A stretch of 12,953 nt of DNA from Syntrophomonas sp. (lineage in GTDB: Bacteria; Bacillota; Syntrophomonadia; Syntrophomonadales; Syntrophomonadaceae): positions 1 to 12,953 of the forward strand of contig JAQUUV010000026.1 in the NCBI GenBank assembly GCA_028693695.1, in the 5' to 3' direction. The notes beneath the pieces are model-generated. The model saw nothing but the letters and a program-made list of their open reading frames with translations, ran no database searches and was not told the origin of the DNA. Position numbers and translations under genes: made by a program. Of the stretch, positions 1 to 7,004 are shown one piece after another (the stretch's first letter is position 1; every line of letters starts with the position of its first letter).

Positions 1-54
1 CATGCCATCATAAATATTCACCATTTCCTTGCCTACCAGTTCATTCAGACGCAC
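1..54 (-). CDS. ymxH: YlmC/YmxH family PRC-barrel sporulation protein (5' end only)
   Basis: Only the first 18 codons are inside the window; the gene runs off the left edge. Starting at a GTG at 54-52, it reads MRLNELVGKEMVNIYDGM, which resembles the start of the YlmC/YmxH family (M-R-L-S-E-L-x-G-K-E-I-V-N-I-x-x-G). These are small PRC-barrel proteins found in spore formers, and their exact role is unclear. A run of six G at 67-62 lies 7 nt before the GTG and makes a good ribosome binding site. The gene begins 13 nt after the dut stop, so it is probably cotranscribed. In Bacillus subtilis ymxH directly follows the M16 peptidase gene mlpA; here dut lies between them. Family assignment rests on 18 residues plus gene order, so it is likely but not certain. 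Confidence 0.7.
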   Translation of the reverse strand, partial: MRLNELVGKEMVNIYDGM

Positions 55-67
55 CTATCTATCCCCC

Positions 68-505
68 CTAAACTCCGGTATGCCCAAAACCTCCACCTCC
101 CCGGTCGGTTCCGTCCAAGACCTCTACCTCGATGATCTCAGGCTTTACCACCCGGGCAAAAATCATCTGGGCAACCCGTTCGCCTCTTTTTAATGTATAC
201 TCTTTGTCCCCCAAATTTATAACAATTAACTTGATTTCACCCCGATAGTCTGAATCAATAGTTCCGGGCGTATTCAACAGGGTCAAGCCATATTTTAAGG
301 CCAATCCGCTCCGAGGACGGATCTGCGCCTCACAATCATTGGGCAGAGCAATAGCTATGCCCGTAGGTACGAGCACCCGTTCTCCAATACCTATGATTAA
401 ATCTTCCGTATTAGCTGCATAGATATCCAACCCGGCTGAGCCGGAAGTCATATAACGAGGTAAGGGTAAATCAAAAGAATGAATTCGCTTAATCATTACC
501 TTCAT
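68..505 (-). CDS. dut: deoxyuridine 5'-triphosphate nucleotidohydrolase (dUTPase)
   Basis: Hydrolyses dUTP to dUMP and pyrophosphate. This keeps uracil out of DNA and supplies dUMP for thymidylate synthesis; it acts in the cytoplasm as a homotrimer. All five signatures of the trimeric family are present in its 145 residues: motif I SAGLDIYA (23-30), motif II PRSGLAL (64-70), motif III NTPGTIDSDYRGEI (78-91, with the expected catalytic Asp at 84), motif IV RGERVAQMI (107-115) and the glycine-rich C-terminal motif V RGGGGFGHTG (135-144), which closes over the substrate. Length is normal for the family. The ATG shares one base with the TAA of the M16 peptidase gene (TAATG), which suggests translational coupling. 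A GGGGG run about 9 nt upstream serves as the ribosome binding site. An in-frame ATG at codon 4 is a less likely alternative start. Confidence 0.97.
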   Translation of the reverse strand: MKVMIKRIHSFDLPLPRYMTSGSAGLDIYAANTEDLIIGIGERVLVPTGIAIALPNDCEAQIRPRSGLALKYGLTLLNTPGTIDSDYRGEIKLIVINLGDKEYTLKRGERVAQMIFARVVKPEIIEVEVLDGTDRGGGGFGHTGV

Positions 506-1779
506 TATCTATTCCCCCACCACTTCTGAAATTCCTGTTCCACAATGGGCAGGACTTCTTTATCTCCAATCGCCGCGAGGGAAAAGAGTTCCGGTCTGAA
601 AATGCGGCCAGCCATTTCCTGTATCATATCGGGTTTAACCGCATAAACTCGTTCTATCACTTCCTCGGGACTAACTATTTCACCATACATCAGCATCGAT
701 TTTGCCAATCGAGTCATTCGATTCATGACACTTTCCAGACCTAAGGAGATTGAGGATTTCATCAACTTCTGAGTACGGGTTATCTCCTCGGCCTTTACAC
801 CATGCTTAATAAAATCATCAATTTGTTCGTGAAGAGCGGCACAGAACTTGCCCACTTTATCTGGGCCAGTACCAATATATATGCTGAACAGGCCAGTATC
901 AGAATAGCTGGACGGGTAAGAATACACGGAATAAGCTAAACCCAACTCTTCTCTGAGTTTCTGGAAAAGCCGGGAACTCATACCTCCTCCCAGGATGCTG
1001 TTCATGACATTCTGGGTATATCTATCTTCATTATGAAAGGATATCCCGGGAACTCCCAGGCAGATCTGCATTTGTTCAACTTCTTTGGGTAGCAGGTTAA
1101 TAAATGAGGTTCCCTCTTGCGGTTTTTCCTGAATAAAGAAGGGAGGATCAGCCTTTTGAGACTCCAGTGCTCGTTCTATGAACTCTCTTATTTTCACATT
1201 ATCTACATTACCCGCTACAGATATAATCATATTGGCAGGCACATAATATTTTTTATAAAACTCGAAAAGCTCGTCCCGGTTCATATTAGAAATGGTATCC
1301 ATCGTACCCAGGATAGAAAATCCCATAGGGTGCCCTTCCCAAAATTTGCGGGCAAATACATCATGAATCAGTTCATCAGGGGTATCCTCATACATGTTAA
1401 TTTCTTCGATGACGACATTTCTTTCCGTATTAAAATCTTTTTCGGCCAACTTGGAATTAAAAAGCATATCAAAAACGATTTCCATAGCTGAGTATATATC
1501 TTCATCAAGGGTACGAGCATATAGGCAGGTATGCTCTTTGGACGTGAAGGCATTTAATTGACCGCCAATACTTTCGAAGCTTTCCGCTATATCCCGAGCC
1601 GTCCTTTTCGGTGTACCTTTAAAAAGCATATGCTCTATAAAGTGACTGGCTCCCGCTAGGCTAGGTGTTTCGTTGCGTGAACCCACTCTTATATATACTC
1701 CTATAGCGGCTGATTTTAAATAGGGTATGTCTTCAACCACCAGTTTTGCACCATTACTAAGACTCCAACTATCAATCAA
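505..1779 (-). CDS. M16 family zinc peptidase (MlpA/YmxG, processing-peptidase-like)
   Basis: Putative zinc metallopeptidase of the pitrilysin/mitochondrial-processing-peptidase family, cytoplasmic by sequence since no signal peptide is seen. The inverted zinc motif HFIEH lies at residues 46-50 counted from the TTG start. The third ligand Glu is in VVIEEINMYEDTPDE about 75 residues later. The C-terminal half has the usual GGGMSSRLFQKLREELGLAY segment. Length (424 residues) fits the single-chain bacterial members. Start choice: an ATG 15 nt upstream (1794-1792) has no ribosome binding site and overlaps a GGAGG at 1792-1788. That GGAGG sits 8 nt before the TTG at 1779-1777, so TTG is preferred; the longer form would be 429 residues. 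B. subtilis has the orthologous gene mlpA between ylxY and ymxH, matching this context. The region just upstream is a repeat element. The physiological substrate is unknown. Confidence 0.93.
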   Translation of the reverse strand: MIDSWSLSNGAKLVVEDIPYLKSAAIGVYIRVGSRNETPSLAGASHFIEHMLFKGTPKRTARDIAESFESIGGQLNAFTSKEHTCLYARTLDEDIYSAMEIVFDMLFNSKLAEKDFNTERNVVIEEINMYEDTPDELIHDVFARKFWEGHPMGFSILGTMDTISNMNRDELFEFYKKYYVPANMIISVAGNVDNVKIREFIERALESQKADPPFFIQEKPQEGTSFINLLPKEVEQMQICLGVPGISFHNEDRYTQNVMNSILGGGMSSRLFQKLREELGLAYSVYSYPSSYSDTGLFSIYIGTGPDKVGKFCAALHEQIDDFIKHGVKAEEITRTQKLMKSSISLGLESVMNRMTRLAKSMLMYGEIVSPEEVIERVYAVKPDMIQEMAGRIFRPELFSLAAIGDKEVLPIVEQEFQKWWGNR

Positions 1780-1787
1780 TGTGACTA

Positions 1788-1792
1788 CCTCC
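1788..1792 (-). promoter_or_regulatory. ribosome binding site deciding the TTG start of the M16 peptidase
   Basis: GGAGG on the minus strand, 8 nt before TTG (1779-1777). The first G of this site is also the last base of the upstream in-frame ATG, so the ATG cannot use it. No other purine-rich site precedes that ATG, because the sequence there belongs to the repeat element. Confidence 0.75.
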
Positions 1793-1793
1793 A

Positions 1794-1927
1794 TATTGGA
1801 AGCAAGGGGACGGTTCTTTTGCTTCCTTATTCGTTATCTGGGAAGGAAGCAAAAGAACCGTCCCCTTGCTTCCCTTATTCGTTAATCCTGGGAAGGAAGC
1901 AAAAAGAACGTCCCCTTGCTTCCAATA
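1794..1927. repeat. REP-like palindromic repeat cluster with 19-bp terminal inverted repeats
   Basis: Three 29-bp units lie at 1798-1826, 1845-1873 and 1895-1923. Each begins GGAAGCAA and ends TTGCTTCC, so each can fold on an 8-bp stem; the core contains GGGGACGGTTCT or its complement. Units 1 and 2 are exact reverse complements of each other. Unit 3 is in the orientation of unit 2 and differs by one added A and one lost C. The 18-bp and 21-bp spacers are nearly the same sequence (TTATTCGTTA..TGGGAA). The whole block is bounded by a perfect inverted repeat, TATTGGAAGCAAGGGGACG at 1794-1812 and its complement at 1909-1927. The GGGGACGGTTCT core resembles REP-type repeats I remember from other bacteria, which I could not check. 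The block covers the end of the carboxypeptidase gene and stops at the M16 ribosome binding site. Confidence 0.9.
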
Positions 1928-3057
1928 GCATTATTCCTGTTTGTATGTTTCATAATACCGTTTATTATTCTTTTTAGATACCACGATTGCCTGGCAATGT
2001 CTTCCCTATTGACCAAAGCAATGCTTCTGAAATAGCCTCCATCGACGTATACGTCTATTTCTCCCAAAACCTGGCCTTTCATTAAAGGTGCTTGAAGATT
2101 GTAATTTAGCCTTACTATTTTTTCAATATTAGATTTATTATTCCCCAACCAAAGCCACAAATCCTCTGCCGGAACGATGTTGGCCCAGGTTTTCTCACCA
2201 CCATTAATTTTCAGATTTTTAACGGACAGTTCATGGTCAAGCAATTTCTGTTGGCTGGTGTTATTAAAGCCATAATCCAGTAGCTTTCTACAATCTCCCT
2301 CCCGATCACCCGATTTCAGAACTACAGCAATAAGTCCTCTATTGCCGCGAGTGGCCGAAGCCACCAGACATTTCCCAGATGCGTCAGCAGTACCAGTTTT
2401 AATTCCGTCGGCTCCAGGGTAGCCTCTTAATAAGCCATTAGTATTGCGAATGGTAAGGGCTTGCTGGTATCCAGGATGTTTAAAATCGGTTTCTGCGGTT
2501 GCTGCCATTTTAGCTATATAAGGTTTGGAAAGGGCATTACGACCTATTAAGGCTAGATCATAAGCCGTACTGTAATGATCTGGATCGGGAAGCCCGGAAG
2601 CATTTCTAAAACGGGTCTGCATAGCTCCAATGGCATAGGCTTTTTTCGTCATTAGATAGCCAAAGAAAGCCTCATCACCGGCGATGTGTTCGGCCAATAC
2701 CACGGCCGCATCATTGGAAGAGCGGATAAGAGCAACCTTTAGCAATTCCCCCACTGACAGCTGTTGCCCGGCACGCAAGCCAATGGTATATTCTGGTGTT
2801 CTGTCAGCATATTTGCTAACTACCGCCATTTCATCCAGGCCAGCATATTCTATAGCTAAAATGGCTGTCATCATTTTGGTTGTGCTGGCCATGGGGCGCC
2901 TGGTAGTAGCATTATGTCCCAGAATGGGCTGACCAGTTTCCCGATCTACCAGACAATAGTATGATGAGCTAAGGCGGGGTGCAGCCAATAATGGAGCAGG
3001 AAACGCCAGGCATAGACAAATGATAAGGTACAACAGGAGCGGCTTTTTCTTATTCAT
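1882..3057 (-). CDS. dacF: D-alanyl-D-alanine carboxypeptidase, DacF-like (penicillin-binding protein, S11 family)
   Basis: Removes the terminal D-Ala from peptidoglycan stem peptides at the outer face of the membrane, limiting cross-linking. Counting from an upstream ATG at 3081, the S11 motifs are S66-T-T-K69 (catalytic Ser), S121-S-N123 and K228-T-G230. A PBP5-type C-terminal domain follows. The preferred start is the second ATG (3057-3055). It gives the signal peptide MNKKKPLLLYLIICLCLAF with cleavage near LLAAP, has a weak AGG 9 nt upstream, and starts 10 nt after the upstream gene's TAG. The ATG at 3081 would add 8 residues, overlap that gene by 14 nt and has no visible ribosome binding site. 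The last 14 residues (IGSKGTFFLLPSQD) are encoded by the repeat element and do not look like native PBP sequence. Naming as dacF rests on context with sporulation-type genes. Confidence 0.92.
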   Translation of the reverse strand: MNKKKPLLLYLIICLCLAFPAPLLAAPRLSSSYYCLVDRETGQPILGHNATTRRPMASTTKMMTAILAIEYAGLDEMAVVSKYADRTPEYTIGLRAGQQLSVGELLKVALIRSSNDAAVVLAEHIAGDEAFFGYLMTKKAYAIGAMQTRFRNASGLPDPDHYSTAYDLALIGRNALSKPYIAKMAATAETDFKHPGYQQALTIRNTNGLLRGYPGADGIKTGTADASGKCLVASATRGNRGLIAVVLKSGDREGDCRKLLDYGFNNTSQQKLLDHELSVKNLKINGGEKTWANIVPAEDLWLWLGNNKSNIEKIVRLNYNLQAPLMKGQVLGEIDVYVDGGYFRSIALVNREDIARQSWYLKRIINGIMKHTNRNNAIGSKGTFFLLPSQD

Positions 3058-3067
3058 CTCGATAAAC

Positions 3068-3799
3068 CTAATTACTTTCATTATTGGGACCAGCCGTTAT
3101 CTTGTTTATCGTTATCATTTTATAATTTTGTTCCTGCAAATACTTGAGCATATCGGGAAGTGCTTTCACAGTTGGCTCGGTTGGGTGCATGAGGATGATG
3201 GCATCGTTGTGTACCTTATTACTTACCCTTTTTACGATTGTGGCGGGATTAGGACGCTGCCAGTCTATAGTATCCACGCTCCACATAATATATTTATAGT
3301 TAAGCCCATTCACCGCCCTGACCAGTTGAGGATTGTATTCTCCATAAGGAGAGGCAAAGAAGGTGCTGGGCTGCCCCGTTATTTTGCTGATAATCTCTTC
3401 GGCCTTTTTTATTTCACTGCTTACCTCGCCTGACGACAACTGATTAAAATGACAATGCCGGTAACCATGATTTTGGATGCTGTGCCCGGCTATGGCCATT
3501 TGTTTTAGTAATTCAGGATTCTTTTCCGCCCACTTGCCAGTAACAAAAAAGCTTACCTGTGCATTGTTTTTCTTAAATTCCTCTAACATAGCCGGAATAA
3601 ACTCTTCACCCCAATCCACATTAACGGTTATAGCTACCACTTTGGCACCTGTATTGCCTTGAAATATCGGTTCTTCAATATTGGAAGCAACCATGGTAGT
3701 TTCCTGGCTGAAAAATGCCAGACCCAGAACTCCACAAGCTAACAGCATAACTACAGCCATAGTGAGTAATCTTCTCCTGGAAAAATAAAATATTTTCAC
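3068..3799 (-). CDS. ylxY: polysaccharide deacetylase family protein, YlxY-type (NodB fold), membrane anchored
   Basis: A 243-residue NodB-homology protein with a basic N-terminus (SRRR) and a membrane segment or uncleaved signal at about residues 11-30, so the domain faces outside or the forespore space. Active members deacetylate peptidoglycan or chitin-like sugars. Motif 2 is intact (H106-SIQN-H111), as are the DTIDW segment (176-180) and LMH (203-205). Motif 1 reads NVDWG (60-64) instead of TFDDG, so the usual second metal-binding Asp is Trp. Motif 3 reads ASPYG (149-153) instead of RPPYG, losing the Arg. Activity is therefore uncertain. The start is GTG (3799-3797) with GAGGGGAG 10 nt upstream; an overlapping ATG leads at once to a stop. 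In B. subtilis ylxY also follows pnpA and precedes mlpA, which supports the name. Confidence 0.88.
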   Translation of the reverse strand: MKIFYFSRRRLLTMAVVMLLACGVLGLAFFSQETTMVASNIEEPIFQGNTGAKVVAITVNVDWGEEFIPAMLEEFKKNNAQVSFFVTGKWAEKNPELLKQMAIAGHSIQNHGYRHCHFNQLSSGEVSSEIKKAEEIISKITGQPSTFFASPYGEYNPQLVRAVNGLNYKYIMWSVDTIDWQRPNPATIVKRVSNKVHNDAIILMHPTEPTVKALPDMLKYLQEQNYKMITINKITAGPNNESN

Positions 3800-3868
3800 A
3801 AAATCATTTCTCCCCTCTTAAGTGACTATCAAATAATAAACTAGTGACGTCGGAGTATTATGCCTTAT

Positions 3869-4666
3869 TTATTCCTTGATAGTCCTTAACTCCACATATA
3901 TACGGCCATTCTGCAAGGTGGTCTTAATAATGAGTGGGCCATTCCGGTTATTAGAGAACTTCATGTCCAGATAACCATAATTCACCGTGGCATCTTTTCC
4001 CTCGGGAACATAGTGAACGGGCTTAGTATGAGCGTGTCGTTCAATGATGGGCAGCTTAGCTAGCAAAGCCGCATTATATACGGTACTGGATACCTGGCAG
4101 ACACCTCCCCCATAGCCAACATCAAATCCTCCGTTTAAGATAATAGGAGCAGGAAGATACCCCCTCTCTGGCGTTCTAGGCCCGGTAACCTCATTAAATG
4201 AAAATACTTCCCCCGGCCATACCAGGGTATTGTTTATACTTTTCAGTGCTACTGAAATATTTTTATACCTTTCCGGACTACCATGAAACCAGGTCTGATA
4301 CCCCGCTATGGGATGCTTGGCATTCGTAATATCTTGGCTGCGATGACGAGGCTGGCTAGTTATGATTTCCAGTTGAACTTTTTGCCCGGGAGCAGCTACT
4401 TGGATTTGAGCCAAAGTTTTATCCACATCTACACTCGTTCCAGATTCTTCAGCAATGATAGCCCCTGTTTCTTGGTCTAATCTGGGCTCAATCGGAAGTT
4501 TCTGATATCTCATGGCCATCTCTTCGACTACTCCGCGCAGTTCTCCCGGAAGCAATCTTTCCACCTTGACATTCTCAACCGTGACGCCTTCCGGAACCCC
4601 TAATAAATCGCGTTCTATTCGATCCATCCAAGTTGTTATCAGCGTTAAACTAATAAAAAAGGACAC
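3869..4666 (-). CDS. VanW family protein (YoaR-like), probably membrane anchored
   Basis: Residues from about 150 to the end form a VanW domain, with FSFNEVTGPRTPERGYLPAP, the GYGGGVCQVSSTVYNAAL core and the NYGYLDMKFSNNRNGPLII segment. The N-terminal part (about 20-130) resembles the linker/peptidoglycan-binding region of YoaR-type proteins. The biochemical role of VanW is unknown; it is usually linked to the cell envelope. The only standard start giving this frame is GTG at 4666-4664, which has no ribosome binding site and cuts the hydrophobic segment short. The frame stays open upstream to about 4739. An in-frame ATT at 4696-4694 has AAGAAAGGG 9 nt before it and would give a proper anchor (KLDSRTLFLVSFFISLTLI). 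The true N-terminus is thus unsettled. The gene lies between pnp and ylxY, an extra gene relative to the B. subtilis order. Confidence 0.88.
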   Translation of the reverse strand: MSFFISLTLITTWMDRIERDLLGVPEGVTVENVKVERLLPGELRGVVEEMAMRYQKLPIEPRLDQETGAIIAEESGTSVDVDKTLAQIQVAAPGQKVQLEIITSQPRHRSQDITNAKHPIAGYQTWFHGSPERYKNISVALKSINNTLVWPGEVFSFNEVTGPRTPERGYLPAPIILNGGFDVGYGGGVCQVSSTVYNAALLAKLPIIERHAHTKPVHYVPEGKDATVNYGYLDMKFSNNRNGPLIIKTTLQNGRIYVELRTIKE

Positions 4667-4847
4667 AAGAAAAAGGGTTCGGCTATCTAATTTAATAACA
4701 TGAAACCCTTTCTTTAAAAAATAATACCCACCGCCTTCTTATTTTCTTATAAAAATAATATTCGGCAGTGAGCACTACTATTCAGTTTTCTTTTCAAGCT
4801 TTAAGGAATTTTCGAGCTTCAACCCTAATAAACCCGAAATAGTCGAG

Positions 4848-6962
4848 CTAAATAGTTGTAGAGTTGTTGGCCATTTTCAAAGCTGCTTTCCGGGAGAGAT
4901 TTACCCTGCCTTGACGGTCAACTTCAGTGACCTTGACCTCAATTTTATCCCCTAACTTCACAATATCCTCAACTTTGTTTACCCTCGCTTCGTCAAGCTG
5001 GGATATATGCACCAGTCCTTCTTTGCCGCTGGAACCTAGGACCCCCGGAATAATCTCCACAAAAGCTCCGAAGTCCATGATTCGTTTAACTGTTCCCATA
5101 TAAACCTTACCCACCTCAACCTCAGCTAGAATGGATTCAATCAGGAAACGAGCTTTCTTGGCGCCTTCATCATCGGTAGCAATAATAAACAGGCTGCCGT
5201 CATCCTCAATGTCAATTTTGCACCCGCTCTCGGCCACAATTTTATGAATGGTTTTTCCACCCGGGCCAATGACTTCTCTAATTTTGTCGGGGTGAATCTG
5301 CATCCTAATCATCTGGGGCGCATAAGGAGATAGTTCCACATTGGGTTTGTCAATAGCCGCTATCATTTTTTCCATTATGAACATTCTACCCTCGCGGGCC
5401 TTGGCTAGTGCGGCCTCAACTATTTCCCGGTTCACGCCGCTAATCTTTATATCCATCTGTAAAGCTGTAACTCCCTTGGCAGTTCCAGCCAACTTAAAGT
5501 CCATGTCCCCTAGTGCATCTTCTATCCCCTGAATATCGCTCAGAATGGCAAACTTGTCCTCACCTTTAACCAATCCCATAGCTATACCGGAAACCGGTGA
5601 CTTGATGGGAACTCCGGCATGCATTAATGATAAACTGCTGCCGCAAACACTACCCATTGAGCTGGATCCATTGGATTCCAATACTTCTGATACGACTCTA
5701 ATGGTATAAGGAAATTCTTCGAGTGATGGCAGAACAGCCAGCAAAGCTCTTTCAGCTAGAGCTCCATGTCCTATATCTCTTCTGCTCGGCCCACGCATTG
5801 GCTTGGTCTCACCGACACTGTAGGGGGGGAAATTGTAATGATGAATATATCTTTTGGTTTCCTCAATTCCTAATCCATCCAAAAGCTGATTTTCACGCAT
5901 AGGCCCTAAGGTAGTAACTGACAATACCTGAGTCTGCCCCCGAGTAAACAAGCCAGAGCCGTGCGTTCTAGGCAGGAAACCCACCTCACAGCTAATCTGT
6001 CTTATTTCATCCAGTTTTCTTCCATCTACCCGATCACCTTCATCTAGAATCATTTTTCTTACGATTTCTTTGAGCAACTTGTCCACGATGCTGGCAATCT
6101 GTTTGGCTTGATCCGGATAAATCTCCTTGAAATGCTCCATAATAGCAGCCCGAGCTGTATCCATATGGGCTTCTCTGGCTTTCTTCTCGGGATTTTTAAC
6201 CGCTTCTTCTAAACTGGACGCAGAAAATTCTCTAACCACGCTGTTCATCTGCTCATCTACACCGACGGTTACTACCTCAAGCTTGGTTTTTGCCAACTCA
6301 ACTATAATTGGTTCCAGGAAAGCATTAATACGCTTGATTTCCTCATGGGCAAAGAAAATTGCCTCCAGGATAGTCTGTTCCGGAACTTCGTTAGCATGAC
6401 CCTCGACCATCATAATGGCTTCTTGGGTACCCGCCACTACCAGGTGTAAATCACTCTGGTGATGCTGTTCTACAGTCGGGTTTATGATAAGTTGGCCGTC
6501 TATAAGGCCAACGATAACTGCTGCTACTGGTCCAGCAAAGGGTATGTTGGAAACGCCCAAAGCTACTGCAGCGCCTATTATCGCCGTAATGTCAGGCGAA
6601 TTATCCTTGTCAACCGATAGGATGCTTGCCACTACCTGCAAATCATTTTTATAAGCTTTGGGGAATAGTGGCCTAATGGGACGGTCTATCTGGCGGGCTG
6701 AAAGTGTTGCATTTTCAGTAGCTCTACCTTCGCGTTTAATAAAGCCACCCGGAATTTTACCTATTGCATATTGCTTTTCTTCATACTCTACGGTTAACGG
6801 GAAAAAATCCAGGCCTTCTCGAGGACTAGATGCTGTAGCAGTAACTAAAACAACAGTATCTCCATATCTCACCAGAGCTGATCCATTGGCCTGTTTAGCT
6901 ACCTGTCCAACCTCTACCACCAGAGGTCTTCCAGCAATCTCGGTTTGGTATTTGTGAACGAT
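4848..6962 (-). CDS. pnp: polyribonucleotide nucleotidyltransferase (PNPase)
   Basis: A 3'-to-5' phosphorolytic exoribonuclease of mRNA decay, cytoplasmic, working as a homotrimer. From the proposed AUC start the protein has 704 residues: RNase PH domain 1, an all-helical linker, RNase PH domain 2 with RGQTQVLSVTTLG and the catalytic aspartates of IEDALGDMDFKLAGT (482 and 488), a KH domain with GPGG (566-569) and an S1 domain from about 617. The S1 domain has a short VLGSSG insertion before GKEGLVHISQL. Start choice: a GTG at 6920 gives 690 residues but begins inside conserved sequence. Upstream, in frame, is VHKYQTEIAGRPL, typical of PNPase N-termini. The codon before it is ATC (6962-6960), 8 nt after AAAGGAGG, and there is no ATG, GTG or TTG in that stretch. 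The gene follows rpsO, as in many bacteria. Confidence 0.96.
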   Translation of the reverse strand: MVHKYQTEIAGRPLVVEVGQVAKQANGSALVRYGDTVVLVTATASSPREGLDFFPLTVEYEEKQYAIGKIPGGFIKREGRATENATLSARQIDRPIRPLFPKAYKNDLQVVASILSVDKDNSPDITAIIGAAVALGVSNIPFAGPVAAVIVGLIDGQLIINPTVEQHHQSDLHLVVAGTQEAIMMVEGHANEVPEQTILEAIFFAHEEIKRINAFLEPIIVELAKTKLEVVTVGVDEQMNSVVREFSASSLEEAVKNPEKKAREAHMDTARAAIMEHFKEIYPDQAKQIASIVDKLLKEIVRKMILDEGDRVDGRKLDEIRQISCEVGFLPRTHGSGLFTRGQTQVLSVTTLGPMRENQLLDGLGIEETKRYIHHYNFPPYSVGETKPMRGPSRRDIGHGALAERALLAVLPSLEEFPYTIRVVSEVLESNGSSSMGSVCGSSLSLMHAGVPIKSPVSGIAMGLVKGEDKFAILSDIQGIEDALGDMDFKLAGTAKGVTALQMDIKISGVNREIVEAALAKAREGRMFIMEKMIAAIDKPNVELSPYAPQMIRMQIHPDKIREVIGPGGKTIHKIVAESGCKIDIEDDGSLFIIATDDEGAKKARFLIESILAEVEVGKVYMGTVKRIMDFGAFVEIIPGVLGSSGKEGLVHISQLDEARVNKVEDIVKLGDKIEVKVTEVDRQGRVNLSRKAALKMANNSTTI

Positions 6963-6970
6963 GTGAAACT

Positions 6971-6980
6971 CCTCCTTTCG
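6971..6980 (-). promoter_or_regulatory. ribosome binding site of pnp, pointing to a non-standard AUC start
   Basis: CGAAAGGAGG on the minus strand is the best ribosome binding site in this region. The codon 8 nt downstream is ATC (6962-6960). It begins the reading frame that encodes the expected PNPase N-terminus. The nearest standard in-frame start, GTG at 6920, is about 50 nt away and has no such site. Confidence 0.7.
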
Positions 6981-7004
6981 CTATACGCTATATCTGTATA
7001 AATT

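Noticed and set aside
1798..1923. 29-bp repeats with 18-21-bp spacers resembling a small CRISPR array
   Set aside because: One unit is inverted, the spacers are nearly identical to each other, the units are palindromic end to end, and no cas genes are present.
3020..3433. Plus-strand ORF of 137 residues opposite the dacF-ylxY junction
   Set aside because: Antisense to two well-supported genes, with no ribosome binding site and no family resemblance.
3835..3865. CATAATAC as a SigE/SigG -10 ahead of ylxY
   Set aside because: No acceptable -35 element is found at 13-18 bp upstream of it.
4697..4847. Possible terminator after pnp
   Set aside because: Only scattered short complementary words (AGCTCGA, AAGCTT) are present; there is no stable stem followed by a U-run.
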